Origin: Oikopleura dioica
Lineage: Eukaryota; Chordata; Appendicularia; Copelata; Oikopleuridae
Assembly (NCBI GenBank): GCA_907165135.1
Contig: OU015566.1
Span: forward strand, 11,454,157-11,518,156
DNA length: 64,000 nucleotides
Reading direction: 5' to 3'
The notes under the pieces were generated by a model. It searched no databases and was not told the origin of the DNA. It saw only the letters and a program-made list of their open reading frames with translations. Every line of letters starts with the position of its first letter. The stretch's first letter is position 1. A program made the position numbers and the translations under genes. Shown here one piece after another: positions 34,726-46,748 of this stretch.

Positions 34726-37700
34726 ATGAAGGACTTGGAGTTTGAGGTGAAAGAGAAGGTTCTCTGCTATGAGCCTGACAAGGACAAAGAAAAGATTCTT
34801 TATGATGCGACAATTGTGGAGATTAGAAAGAAGTCGGATTCTCCGGGATTTCAGTAAGTCATATTTAATCAATTCACTTTGAAGAACCGCAGTAGATTTT
34901 AAATGGGGCTTTTTATGCGTGAATTTCTTTAAATTGAATAATTTCGTGGTCGCAAAGAATCCTTTCATCCCATCTTAATTTCTTTTATGAGAATTCTCAT
35001 CGCAGAATAATTCATCTGTTCTCGATGCGATCATTTTCGGCCTCGCCATCATCAATTTATGACGGCTTAACCTTAAACACGACCAATACGAGAGACGAGC
35101 CCAGGGCTGAGTTTAGCCCGTTTCTGTTTTGGGCCTCAGGGGAGTACTCCTGCTCGTCTCGTAGATATACTTACTGACCCGGCGAAATAAAAAAAAAACA
35201 CTTAAAAATGACGTGTTCCGAGAAAGAGAAGCAAAAGAGAAGAACTTCTTGTCTGAATTTGACGATTTTACGTTTTTCAGGTACATGATCCATTTCAAAG
35301 AATGGTCAAAATCCTTCGACAGATGGGTCGACAAGAACCTCCTTTTAAAAGTGACGCCAGAGAATAAGAAGATCCAGCGAGATTTGTTCATCAAAATTAT
35401 TAAAGAAAATGGCGACAGGGACGGGTTCAAAAGTGTTTTTCTTTGAAATTTCTAAAATAAGGGCCCTTTCTTGGTCTTATACTTTGAAGAGCGTCAAGAA
35501 TACCTTTCTTCCTTTGATGACATCCTAAATCTATCAATCGTTTCTCTAAAGTCTTTCTTCCTCAATTTGCTTGCGCTTCATCTTTTCTTTCATCTGAGAA
35601 CTAAAAAGACGCTTCTTTAGCACTTTTTCATCCTTATCAGTTGTTTTTCTTTCCACTACCTTTTTCACAGGGATGAACTTGACTGAAGAGGAGATTCATT
35701 TTAAACCCGACGAAAAGAGCACTGAAGCACGTTCCCGGCATGAGAAAGATCAAGAAAGAACTCGAAGCTGAAGAAAAAATGCGAAATTCGTCGAACGGAA
35801 ATTTGCGATCTTCCCGGAAACGAGCCCCTTCTACCAGTCAGTCAGAAATGTCATCCAATGACGATGTGAGACATCCCTTGCGTTTTCCCTAAAGAAATTC
35901 GAGTTTCACTGACATTTTAGACGCCGGAAGAAGAATTTGACAATACGGGAATTCCCGAAATCGCTCTCTCGGATCGCCTAATCTACCTGCTGGAGAATGA
36001 CCACATTAAAGTAGAGAAAAAGAGGCGGCTGCTTAAATTGCCTGGTAGCATACTGGCGCTAATTATAATGTTTCGATTAAATAATCGCTTTAGCTTCCAT
36101 GAACGTAGTCCAAATCCTGGAAAACTACGTTCGCCACTACGCCGCCAACCTAGAGAATACGCCTCATGTCGTCGCCGATCACAGAAGCGACACGCACCTG
36201 ATCGACAGGGACCAGTACCACTTAGAGTTGGTGATGGAGATTGTCGATGATATGAGGATTTTGTTCGACCATGTTTTGGAGAGTTTGCTGCTTTACTCGG
36301 CGGAGAAGTCGCAGTGCAAGAGATTGATGGAAAATGCCACGATTGGGAATAATTCTAGCCGTAAGTTACTACCATTTTCTGCATCAACAGATGTCTGAGA
36401 ATTTGTGATAGACAGTGAATATGTCTGCTAGACCGAATCAAAGAGTTTGTGTTTCAATTTTGAGTTCCAAAAAAGTAATTCTCCGGGAGGGCCTCAAAAT
36501 GGACTAACCAAGGGTGGATTTTACAATTTGCGAAAAAGCTAATTGCTCAATAAACTTATTTTTTTCAGAAAATCAATCGCCCGAGCCGCCAAAATCAGAG
36601 GAGAAGGTGTTTCAGCAGCCATCAACTTCGCAAAAGAAAAGACCCAGAACTGCGGATGGTAAGTCTACTAGAATAAGTAGCTAGTTCTAGAGCCGCGTCA
36701 TCAGGCCCGATGGCTTAGTTGGTTAAAGCGCCTGACTAGTAATCAGGAGATCCCGAGTTCAAATCTCGGTCGGGCCTTTTGCTTTTTGCTCAAAAAAAGT
36801 GCTTCCCGAATCAGCATTTTTAACATACACTGATGATTTTTTCCTAGCAATGGGTGATGATAACGAAGGTAAAACAGAAATCCACCTTGTTTTTCATTAT
36901 TTTAATCCTCACGTTTTCATCCGTCATTTTAGATTATAATTCATTTTTAATTGCATGCTGTTTTATTTGAATTGAATTCGCCACTTGAATTTCCATTTGC
37001 TCACATCTTCACCCGTCAATTCAGCGTTGTATTTCACCTTGAATCTTAAATTTAGCTCAAACCGTCGAGTACACGAAAAAATGGCTCATCCGAGGAGAAG
37101 ATTTAGGAAAAACAGGGATCATCAAGGACGACGATGGAACCAGAAGATCATCGAGAAATTACACTGTCCTTCAAGTGAGTGTTTCTTATGTCACTTCTTC
37201 GCGTCAGAAGACATGGGCAGGGGGTGATTAGATTGAGTATAATAGCCCGTCGTCAATCACTGTTTTGTTGTCAATAATTTAACCTAACATAAATCACTAG
37301 TCGAAGGGCACGCGTGGAATTCCAACTCCTCAAAAGGCTACCAAAGCTCAAGGTAACTTTTATCCAAGGAAAAAAGTTTCTCATCTGATTTTAGCAGAGA
37401 AAGAAGAAAAGCCGAAGAAAGAAGCTGAAAAGCGAGTTACTCGACGGCAACAACTCAGTACTGACTGTTGCATCGATTTGAACCCAAAGATTTTCGTTCG
37501 AAGAACTAGTATCACAACAGGAAACAAAAAGAAAGGTAGGTTCTGCTCTAAAAACTCTTTTTGTAAAGAAACTCTTCTTATTCTCTCTGTGATTATTAGG
37601 TTTAGACTCGTCCAAAGCTGGAACTCCGGACACGATCAAATCTGACCAATCTGATCGGGCAAATGATTTGGATTCCCCGCTCAATATGATAGAGCACTTG

Positions 37701-38052
37701 TCTCCGAACCAGTTTAGCGACGCGAACGAAATTCGCAAAACTATGTCTCTCTCGAACATCTGGAAGGTCCGTCATTTTTCTGGAATCATCTCTTTATAAC
37801 TTTTTTTCTTAGTGGCGAATGCTTCCAATCGGTTACAAACCGCCAGTCGTACCGCCAAGCTTGATTTATGGAGCGCAGCATCTACTCCGCCTCTTTGTCG
37901 TTATTCCTGATCTTCTTCGAAAAATGCGCTTGAAACGAAATCGCAGGGAACTTCTTACAGACGTCCTCAATGGACTGATAAATTTTCTCGAAGCGTACGA
38001 CCAGGATCTTTTCCAGGAAGTAGCATACGAACTGGTAGCAATCGATCAATAG
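34726..38052 (+). CDS. MSL3: MSL complex subunit 3 (chromodomain/MRG protein)
   Basis: About 12 exons: 34726-34853, 35281-~35430, ~35690-35867, 35921-36044, 36094-36360, ~36570-36660, ~36850-36870, ~37057-37172, ~37302-37351, ~37395-37535, ~37600-37767 and ~37813-38052. The N-terminal chromo-barrel reads 'VLCYEPDKDKEKILYDATIV' then 'YMIHFKEWSKSFDRWVDKN'. The MRG domain has 'KRRLLKLP', 'VQILENYVRHYA', 'DDMRILFDHVLESLLLY' and, after a long charged insert, 'YGAQHLLRLFVVIPDLLRKM'. 'EPDxxKxxILYDA' and the split MRG domain identify MSL3 rather than MORF4L1. MSL3 reads H4K20me1/H3K36me3 in the MOF acetyltransferase complex. The exon 2/3 junction is not settled. A tRNA-Thr gene lies in an intron. Confidence 0.9.
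36704..36776 (+). tRNA. tRNA-Thr (AGT)
   Basis: The acceptor stem GGCCCGA/TCGGGCC pairs fully. The D-arm contains GGCTTAGTTGG. The anticodon stem-loop CCTGA-CTAGTAA-TCAGG has anticodon AGT. The T-arm is CCGAGTTCAAATCTCGG. A TTTT terminator follows. It lies sense within an MSL3 intron. Confidence 0.95.
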
Positions 38053-38278
38053 TAGTTCCTCCCTTCTGACCCACGAACGAGCTATATTCTTACCCAATTT
38101 ATGTGAAATTAATCCACTGCCCTTATCAACCTTTTTACTATTTCTCAATGTGACTGAAATGAACAAGCGCCAATTATTCTTTCGTCTGACATCTTTAACT
38201 TCTATTTATATAAATGGAGCGTTTTTTAAGCGAGGGACATATCCATAGATCTTTCAGTAACAGTTCTATCGTTTTTAG

Positions 38279-41200
38279 ATGAATAATGACTCCAATGCGG
38301 AGAACATATTGAAATCTGAATTTTCCCTCGACGATGTACAGGTAAATCTACCACTGCCGTAAATCTACAGTCATTCACTTGCCACTTTTAAGAGTCTATC
38401 AAATGCCTATGGGTTAACTCTCGGCCGCAACCGTCGCCCTCAACATCATGTCACGACTTCTGACCATTTTTCTGGTTCCACTCCTGACATTCGCGGCCTC
38501 TCGATCGACCCACTCCGAAACAGCTCGATTCAAAGCGACATTTTAATAAGCAAACTTCGCGAAGAAAATGAACTGCTCAAGAAAGAAGCTTCGATCAAAG
38601 AGGCGAAACTTCAATCCAACATCCGCAGCATCCGAACCTTCTGGTCCCCTGAACTGAAAAAAGAACGAAACACTAGAAAAGAGCATGAAGCGCGGAGCAA
38701 GCGGCTGGAGGCCGAACTCCGTGGGCTTCAGGGAGGTGACATGTCAGAGAATATGCTGCATCGGGAGAATATGGTGCTACGGCGAGCTGTTCAAGACTTG
38801 GAAGGTAAGAAATGTTGTGATTGAGTCATTATTAATTTCAAAGATTGTGTTTGAAAGCTTGTCTACTTTTGTTTCAGCATGCCTCTACCCGGGGTATTCC
38901 CGCAATACCTTCCCGCCGAGAGCGTTTCGTTCGAGGGGTATTACCGTGTCTTTATAATGTAGCCTTTTTGTACTCTTACGTGTCTACATACTATTCAACT
39001 TTGGATATTATCAAGTAACGCACCAACTTGACGCCAAGCCCGCGGGTTGTCGAGAGAGTATGATCTTCGTTTTTTATATTATTTAAAAATATATACGCAA
39101 CCAAATTATTACCTTTCATTTAGTCATGTTTATAATTGATGTGTTCAGCGCGCGTACAAACCCAGCGAGAAACCTTGGAGGCAAGAGAGATCTCGCTCAG
39201 AAGAGCGCTTCAGTTGGCCGCAGCGCATGAGCAGAACCTGTCCGGCAAGGGCATACAGTCAGAAGAAACCTACAGAGCGCTGCTGAGTATAAAAGACGAT
39301 AAGATTGCAGCATTGGAGAAATGCGTCAGAGATCTTGGTAAGAAGATGAATTAAATATTTACCTATAATTGTCTTTAGTAGAATTTTTATCTATGGATAA
39401 ATTTACTACCTGTTATCGACAAGAGAAGCCCATGAAGCAGACTAAAGAGTAGATTTGTCGAAAACTAGGAGTCGAGTAAGAGTATTTTGAATAGTTATTG
39501 AACTAAGTCCAGCTCTTGCGGCAGAGATCATTGAAATCAAGTAAGAGGACTTCCCTAACAAACTGTTTTAGAGGAGAATCTAAGAGCATACGAACGCCAG
39601 TTTGGATCAGCAACGGGATCACTGCTGCGCTCCAGACGAGGGTTGAATGACGCAGAAGGCGATCAAATGCTCTGCGCACAGAATAATTATCTCAAGACCA
39701 AAGCTGATGGTTTAAAATGCGAGCTGAGCATCAAAGAAGCTGAAATTTCGAACTTGAAGACGCGGCTAGAAGCGATGCAGCGCTCGGATCAGGAGACGCG
39801 CAACCACTTGGAAGGTACAAATAGGATTCGAATAGCCAGTAGCAGCGATGATCTTTTCCAAAATCGGGCTCAACCGGGATTTGAACCCGGGACCTCTCGC
39901 ACCCAAAGCGAGAATCATACCCCTAGACCATTGAGCCTTGAAGGTGGCCTCCCGGATGTTATCTTTGAAGCATCCTTAGGTAAATATCAGGAGGTTTTGT
40001 GTAAATAGACATCCTGATTTTTAACAAGCACGGCTCAATGGTCTAGGGGTATGATTCTCGCTTTGGGTGCGAGAGGTCCCGGGTTCAAATCCCGGTTGAG
40101 CCCGATTTTGGATAAATAAGACCTTCATAAATTTTGTTCTTAAAATGACCGTAATAACTTATTTTATTTATTTTATGATCGTGAAGGTAAAGGTTTTTTA
40201 ACCGTGAAATAAAGTATTCAAGGATAACGGAATTTATTTTTTGATGGCCAATAAGATTGTTTTTCGCGGTGCATCATTCAATTTTGCTATTTTACGACTT
40301 CTTATTGGACCAGCGACAATATAGTGTCTCGCTGATTTGATGACAAATTTTTAATGGCAATGAACTTTTTTGAGGCCAGACATTCTTTTTGGAAATTCTT
40401 ATTAAAATAGAACATCCGGGAGGTAATTATCAAGGCTCAATGGTCTAGGGGTATGATTCTCGCTTTGGGTGCGAGAGGTCCCGGGTTCAAATCCCGGTTG
40501 AGACCTGTTTTGGCTAAAATCAACCTTTTTATCAATAAAAATCGACTTCAATTAATGTCACCGAGTCATAAATTCATTTTTAGCCGTTCGGGAATCTCTC
40601 AATGCCAAAACAAGCCGTTGTGTGCAGCTTCAATCTGAAAACGAACGACTACGAGCAAAGCAAACTGACTCCTACAATTATTCGTCTCCTCAACGAACCG
40701 TCGAACGACCACTCTCCCACGAACTCGAGGTGAAAGAGCATCAAATCAAGCTGCTCAAAAGTCGCTATGAAAATCTCGAACTTCAACTGGCCGATAAAGA
40801 CAGACGGCTACTCGAGCTTGAGGAGAAAATAAACCATGCGAATGGAATTTCCTCTAGGGATGAAAAATCGAGTGCAGAAGCAAGGGTTGCTATGAAAGCG
40901 TTAGAAGATGCTCTTAGCGACAAGGATGAAGCTATGAAAAGGTTGGTCGACAACCGTTCTTTTGAATATTCATAAATTTTAGGGAGAGGACTCGATACGA
41001 GAAAGAGCTTAAGGAAGAACGAAACCGCCGCATCGAGCTTCAATCCCAACTCGACAACCCCGAAGAAAACGAGCGAGAAAAGATGGAGATGCGCCTCGAA
41101 ATCCAAAAGCTTCAAGCGCAGTGTCAGATGGGCCAGCAAGCCCTACAAGACCAGGATCAAAGGGCGGCTAAAGCAGAAGCTCTCCACGCTCGTCTCAAGG

Positions 41201-41586
41201 GACAAATGGAAGAGATCTTAAATGTAAGCTCAACCTTTGAGCTGTTCCATCAACAGTTGTTTTCAGGATTTCGACCAAACCAAGAATGCTTACACAGTTC
41301 TCCAGCAAAAATTCAATCAGGTACGGCATTGCCTCAAATTTCATATCTTCATTCTTTTCAAGCTCCGACGGTCACGAGAAAAGGATGAAAAGATCCTGAT
41401 GAGTGCCAAACGTGAAACTGCCACTCACTGTCTCAACGAACTTGAAATTCGAGCCGAATTGCTCGAAATAAAAGGAAAGAAAGCCGAAGCAAAGCAAGGT
41501 AATTCGCCTATCTCTTCCTTGATTTCAATGGCCAATTTTCAGTTCGAGATAAACGAGCGCAGCTTCAAGCTCAATATAAACTTTAA
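38279..41586 (+). CDS. ERC: ERC/ELKS/CAST family active-zone coiled-coil protein
   Basis: Nine exons: 38279-38341, 38393-38804, 39149-39337, 39572-39814, 40584-40941, 40983-41223, 41267-41320, 41363-41498 and 41543-41586, all phase-consistent; 579 aa. After a short N-terminus with 'SLSNAYG' (ELKS: SLNAAYA) come 'LREENELLKKEASIKEAKL' and the diagnostic 'IRTFWSPELKKERNTRKEH' (ELKS: IKTFWSPELKKERALRKDE). Nearly continuous heptad coiled coil follows, including 'LEAREISLRRALQLA'. ERC proteins scaffold synaptic active zones (RIM, liprin, bassoon) and also link RAB6 vesicles to the cortex. This version is shorter than vertebrate ERC1/2 (about 950-1100 aa) and lacks an evident C-terminal PDZ-binding GWA. 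Intron 4 hosts three tRNA-Pro copies. Confidence 0.88.
39867..39937 (-). tRNA. tRNA-Pro (TGG)
   Basis: Antisense to ERC inside its fourth intron. Intact cloverleaf: acceptor GGCTCAA/TTGAGCC, anticodon loop TTTGGGT (anticodon TGG), T-arm CCCGGGTTCAAATCCCGG. Confidence 0.93.
40032..40102 (+). tRNA. tRNA-Pro (TGG)
   Basis: Identical to the inverted copy over the tRNA body, with an intact acceptor stem, and sharing the 3' flank 'cccgattttgga'. It is in the ERC sense orientation. Confidence 0.93.
40434..40504 (+). tRNA. tRNA-Pro (TGG), acceptor-stem mismatch
   Basis: Same body, but the 3' acceptor strand reads TTGAGAC, so pair 2-71 is G-A instead of G-C. Its upstream flank (aacatccgggagg...caa) matches that of the inverted copy, so it arose by duplication with flank. 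It may be functional or an early pseudogene. Confidence 0.75.
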
Positions 41587-41936
41587 CCGACAACTACAAC
41601 GAATCTAAATCCGACAGCATACGACTGGCCGAGCTTACCTCTAAATCGCACATGACTTCAAAATTGCCTTCTCAACTTTCCACGACTCTGTTTTCCTCCA
41701 TTCTTATTAACTCTATTTAAATACACTTACCTAAAAGAAAAAATAATGAATCAAACAAACCTGAAGCTTCAAAGCTTCGAAATTTCAGTTTCAACCGAAT
41801 CAAGTCAAAAAATATCTCGTTTTCAGCAGTTAACCATGTCATTTATTTCAACAATATGAAGAATCCTGCATTATCTATTTTACGATTATAAACTTTGAAA
41901 ATTTGCAGCACTTTCACTCAGTAATACCACCCTAGA

Positions 41937-43439
41937 ATGAAAAAGTTCTTTGAAAAAATCAAGAAAGATTATAAATATAAGAAAGCAGGGACAGGGCGAC
42001 GCCTAGACGAGGAACGACCTCAAGTTACTCCTAAATCTTCGTCCACGGTAAATTTATGATTGAACAAGGCATCTGTGACGCATGTTTGATAGTCGACTGG
42101 TTCTGCAGGTTCATCAACTCGCGAATATGGAACTTCAGCCGCTAATGCACAAGCTGCTGCCGCAGCGATAGCTCGGCTAGAGAAGAAAATGATGCCAGGA
42201 GGATCTTCTTCGAATATGAATAGAGCCACCCTCAGGGCGGCTAGGGAACAAAACGATCGGGCTAAACAGGTCTCTTGTGAATTATTTTTGCCCTCTTTTA
42301 AAAATAATTTTAGGGAGATAAAGCCCTGGTGGACTCTCTTCAAGCTCCAGAAGAAAAGAAAATCGAGGCTGCAAAGGTCTTGAGCGTTGATGGAATTTAC
42401 TACACGTGTCCATTGAGTGGAGAAGTCATACCAAAAAGTGACTATATCTCGTATCTGGAGGCATTTTTAAATTCCCTCGAGCCGGTTCCCTCCATGGAAA
42501 CATCGGTAGTCAAGATAATGTGTCTGAATACTCACCGAGGTAAGATCTTAACAGTATCTTTATTTGTCTAAAAGGTTTCCTTCAGAAAATCGAGAAAAAG
42601 CGATTGAAATAATCGGCAAATACCTAAACAACATCAAATCTAATCCAGACGAGGAAAAATACAAGAAAATCAAATGGAATCACAAACTCTTCCAAGAAAA
42701 AGTTCACTCTCAAAAAGGCTCCACAGATTTTCTCAAAAGCATAGGCTGGGTTGAAGAAACATTGGAGGGCATTCCATTCTTGATTTTTAAAGGAACACTG
42801 GAGAATATTGGCCAAGGACTAATTGCACTTCAAACTGATGAAATTCCAAGACCTACGTTGCACCGAATGCCAAAATTATTGACACCTACTGATGGTCAAC
42901 AACGAGTTGAACTTCCCGTACGTATGACTTTTGAATTCTTTGATTATTTTTTCCACAGGATGATTTCTTCAAAATAACTGGCAATGAGTTGAAAAAGAGC
43001 CAAGCTGATAAGAATATTCAATCGCAACAGTTAGACATGCTTATGACAAAAAAGATGCGTGAGGATGCAGCATTGTTGAATAAACGGACGTATTGCTACA
43101 GTTTGATACGCATTCGCATGCCGGATTCTAACTATTTACAGGTAAATTAATCCTCAAGAATTTCCTAAATAAAAATGTAAAAAGGGAACATTCAATGTCT
43201 ACGAAAAAGCATCGACCATCATCGATTTCATGAAAGAAAACATCATCGAGGACTTCAACTGGGTCCCCTTCAAACTTCGATCCGCAGATGGCACCTTTAT
43301 CTTCCTTGAAAATACTGAAGTCCTCGAAAAAACTTTGGTCGAACTTTCTCTTGTTCCAAGCGCTACTTTGACGTTTTGCTTCTACGACGATGATATTCGC
43401 GAGCAGCTTCCGCGACAGCTCGTCAAGGATCTGTCTTAA
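41937..43439 (+). CDS. UBXN6: UBX domain-containing protein 6
   Basis: Exons 41937-42047, 42093-42269, 42314-42539, 42586-42917, 42959-43141 and 43185-43439; about 427 aa. The N-terminus 'MKKFFEKIKKDYKYKKAG' matches UBXN6's VIM/p97-binding start (MKKFFQEFKADIKFKSAG). 'AAAAAIARLEKK' is conserved, as is the PUB domain region 'GIYYTCPLSG', 'IIGKYLNNI' and 'DEEKYKKIKWNHKLFQEKV'. The C-terminal UBX is 'YCYSLIRIRMPDSNYLQGTF', 'WVPFKLRSADG' and 'LVPSATLTFCFYDDD'. UBXN6 is a p97/VCP cofactor in endolysosomal sorting. The second acceptor (TTTGATAG|TCGACT) was chosen because a nearer one breaks the frame. Stop-to-start distance to the next gene is 124 bp. Confidence 0.93.
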
Positions 43440-43563
43440 TTTGCATGTCAAACAATTTTTTTTTTCACTTTCTTCAACACACCACTTTTAACTGCAATAA
43501 CATGTTTAATCAAGTTCCGCATGATCTCGTTTTTAACCTTTCTTCTTAGAACAAAAAAAAAAG

Positions 43564-43952
43564 ATGCACCCGACAACGATTCTCCGAGAAATCGAGCTTG
43601 AAAATGAACCGGTAGCACTTTCGATTATGAAATTTGCCGAGGAGACATTAGTGACAATTTCCGACAATGGAACGTTCGGAGCTTTCCATGATATAGACAT
43701 CGCAGAAATGCGCCCTGGAAAAGAACCTCTAATAACTATCAAACCCTTCTTCGGATACAGTGATGATTTCACCAAGGTAAAAGGAGATATTTTGGCGAGG
43801 CTAAAATGAATATTTAGGTTGTTTGTCGGAACTTGGCAACGAGTTTGCAAGTCAAGAACAAGTTGATGATCTCAATTGGGCTCAAGCAAGAGAAAGTCAA
43901 CAAGCAAAACTTGGATCTTCTCAAACTTGAATTGTCGGACATGCTCTCTTAA
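43564..43952 (+). CDS. PSMG3: Proteasome assembly chaperone 3-like
   Basis: Exons 43564-43776 and 43818-43952, phase 0; 115 aa. The pattern follows PSMG3 (PAC3, about 122 aa): 'ETLVTISDNGTFGAFHDID' (human: HILVVVTQFGKMGTLVSLE), 'PLITIKPFFGYSDD', 'VVCRNLATSLQVKNKLMISI' and a Lys-rich final helix. PAC3 pairs with PAC4 to guide alpha-ring assembly of the 20S proteasome. Overall identity is low, so the call rests on length and motif order. AATAAA overlaps the stop region (43953), so the 3' UTR is very short. Confidence 0.6.
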
Positions 43953-44106
43953 ATAAAGAGTCTCAATATTTTTCTCTGTCATTTTATCATTTTGTAAATT
44001 TACCGGGATGCCGGTGCTTTGAATTGTACCAATGCAGCAATTTATTTCAGTGTCCAGCAAAGCCTTATTTTTCCACAAATTTGATATTTAAGAAAGGCGT
44101 TGTCGA

Positions 44107-44711
44107 ATGTCTAGCCACCGGTCCGGCTCAACGCTCACTCATACCAGACTGGGCAAGTTGGGCCAGGAGTTGCTCTCGGAGATCGTAGAGAAAATGACCG
44201 AAGGTTTTAATTTTTTCAATTTCCCATCTTTCAACGAACGTTTAGTTTGCGAAAAGTTCCGAGATGTTTCTGGCTCATCCTTTCTCGCTTCGGTTTCGCA
44301 AGTGTCTTCTACCGAGAGAGAGATGCAACGACGAAGGATTCTGGAGCACAGGAGAGTCATAAATCATCATTTCGGAGTGTTGTCGATGATTTATCGAAAG
44401 TTGAGCGACCGGATTCCATGTAAAGAAACTAGCTTGAAGGGACTCATCCCTTTGATCGTAAGTTAGGGTTTGTCATTCTTTGTTGAAAACTGTTAAAGGA
44501 CGGAGAGAATGTAAAAGAGCCTCAAAGAACAAAGCAAATTGAGGAGCTCCGTGCTGAGCGAGATCGACTTCGAGTCATTGTTCAGATGAAATCTGAGCAG
44601 ATGGGAGAGGCGCTCAGAATCATGCGTCTTTTGCTTCAAGACATCAACATTGATTCTGGATGCAAAGTTGAGTCTCGCCCAAAGGTCGGCATCAACCCAA
44701 TGAAAAACTGA
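44107..44711 (+). CDS. MED30: Mediator subunit 30, copy A
   Basis: Exons 44107-44203, 44246-44457 and 44499-44711; 173 aa. MED30 pattern: 'LGKLGQELLSEIVEKMTE', 'HHFGVLSMIYRKLSDRIP', 'LKGLIPLI' and the C-terminal coiled coil 'LRAERDRLRVIVQMKSEQMG', then 'ALRIMRLLLQDIN'. MED30 is a metazoan Mediator head subunit. The introns correspond to introns 1 and 3 of copy C; intron 2 is missing. It is the first of three tandem paralogues. Confidence 0.85.
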
Positions 44712-44987
44712 ATGATAGCCATTTTTGCCCAACTTCCAAAAAAGGTCGTTTCTTCCTAATTTTGGCAGTTCGATTCTCTTTCGTCTCTTTTTTAATTTTG
44801 AAATTCAAAGTTTTTTCTGCCCATTTTCAGTATCTCAATTTCCTTCACAGCCACTTTTTCTTTCAATGTTACCTCTTTTTCCACTTCAGTTCCTACATCG
44901 TATTCTTCCTTTTACGTATGATTATTCTGCTATATTATATAGCCTATATGTCCCTAATTGAAATCTATTATTTCTTTATTTTAAGAA

Positions 44988-45581
44988 ATGAGCGATGAAA
45001 TCGCGCAGATCAAACAAAGATATTCCCAACTGAAGCTTTGCAAATTGGCCAGAGATTTTCTCCATGAGATCGTCCTAATCATGCATCAAGGTAGGGTTAA
45101 ACTCGTGGTGTAAGAGGCCTCAGTTTGGAAAATCCTAGTCGCTTCGTATCATCGAAGATTTCGAGAGGACATCATCAAAAGCGATCGAAAAGGATACACT
45201 GACGTAGCGTTCAAAAATCTCAAAACTTTGCACCAACACATGCGCCAACATTTCCAGTAAGAATCATCCTCCTCATTCCTCTTATCGTACTAAATTTTCA
45301 GCAAACTTTCCCTCGTCTACTCTGCCATCGACGAAGAAAACGCAGCCGCCCTTCATAACGACCTGAAATCTTCAATATCCTTTCTTCCCAAACAACCTCA
45401 AGAGCCAGCGCTAGAATCAGAGCTCGAGAAAAAGCTGAGATCAGAGCGCGACGAGCTCCTAAAAGTCCGAGACCAGAAAAACGCCCAAATGCACGATGCA
45501 ATCAAACTGATGCGCTTGCTCATGGGCGACTTGAATGAACCAGACCTGTCGCCGCAAAATACTCAAAATCCAAAGCTTTGA
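44988..45581 (+). CDS. MED30: Mediator subunit 30, copy B (divergent)
   Basis: Exons 44988-45090, 45139-45256 and 45302-45581; 166 aa. It aligns with copies A and C: 'LARDFLHEIVLIMHQ', 'LHQHMRQHFHKLSLVYSAI' and 'LRSERDELLKVRDQKNAQMH', then 'AIKLMRLLMGDLN'. Its introns match introns 1 (phase 1) and 2 (phase 2) of copy C; intron 3 is missing. It lacks the LIPxV segment of the others, which is replaced by 'ISFLPKQPQEP'. It is the most divergent copy. Confidence 0.75.
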
Positions 45582-45720
45582 CTAATTTTTAATTGAAAAT
45601 TGTGCCTTCCAAAATAGTTCCCATCCTCAACATTCTTTCAATTTCAAAATCAATTTCCAATCGCAAAAAACTACCCTCGTTCTAAATTGGAACTTCCAAT
45701 CTCTATTCAGACTCAAAAGA

Positions 45721-46500
45721 ATGTCGCAGTCTCCTGGCTACCAAACGGCGATGGCACCAAGACCCATGCAAAATCAAGCTCCTCAGAGTCCCGCCGCCCA
45801 AACTGGCGCTCCGAATGCTCAAAACGCTCAAGCCCAAAATTCTCAGCAACAAAACCCACAGCAGCAGCAGCAACAAGGACAATCCAGGAGCTCCAGCATC
45901 ACGAGTATTCAGCTATGCCAGATGGCGACCGAATTGATTTCCGAAATTGTCTCTCGAACAACTGAACGTAAAGTACTAATGATCTTACTTTTCACGCTCA
46001 AATTCTAGTGTGCACCTTTTTTCGAACTGTCCAAGTTCCGACTGGTTCAAAAATGGCCAAGCACGTGTCGATTGATCGAAGAAAACGAATGGTGGAAGGA
46101 AATAAAGCGATTCAAAACCATTTTGTGTAAGTACAGAGTTTCAGTTTACTGTTGTATCTGAATTTTTAGAACACTTAATGTTATCCACCACAGATTGCAA
46201 GAGCAACTCCAAGATGACGAAGAAATTCCTTTTGATTTGAAGTCGCTTATTCCTTACGTGGTAAGTCTAAAAATGACAGGTTGAATATTCTGTAATACTC
46301 AAATTCAGGAGAACGCGGAAGTAGTGGAAAAGAACGAAACGCAAGAAATCCTCGATCTCAAAGCCCAGCGCGATCAGCTCCTGATCATCAACGACCAGAA
46401 AAATCAACAAATGCTGGAGACCATGAAAATCATGCGCTTGATCCTGCAAGATATCAACATGGATATCAAACCCGACGTTATCCGCCCCGACGGAAGATGA
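45721..46500 (+). CDS. MED30: Mediator subunit 30, copy C (Gln-rich N-terminus)
   Basis: Exons 45721-45967, 46009-46126, 46170-46260 and 46309-46500; 215 aa. A Pro/Ala/Gln-rich N-terminus of about 60 residues includes a poly-Gln run, as in vertebrate MED30. Then come 'IQLCQMATELISEIVSRTTE', 'NVIHHRLQEQL', 'LKSLIPYV' and 'LKAQRDQLLIINDQKNQQM', then 'TMKIMRLILQDIN'. The full set of three introns suggests this copy keeps the ancestral structure. Confidence 0.88.
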
Positions 46501-46748
46501 AGAATAGAACTTTCTTTCAAAAGAACTAAAATTGATCTCTCACTCGCCACTCTCCCCTATTCTTAGCACTGCACAAGCGTTACCTATCCATGATCAAAGT
46601 ACTACGGAATACAGTTGCGTCCTTCCAAAACATTTAGTAGAACTATTTATTGAAATTGTAGATCTCGAGTCGGACTCAAATGAGTTTTTCGGAAATTATC
46701 AACATCTCTGCGGGGGTACCCTTTATGCGTTCTCAGGCGAGAATTCTG

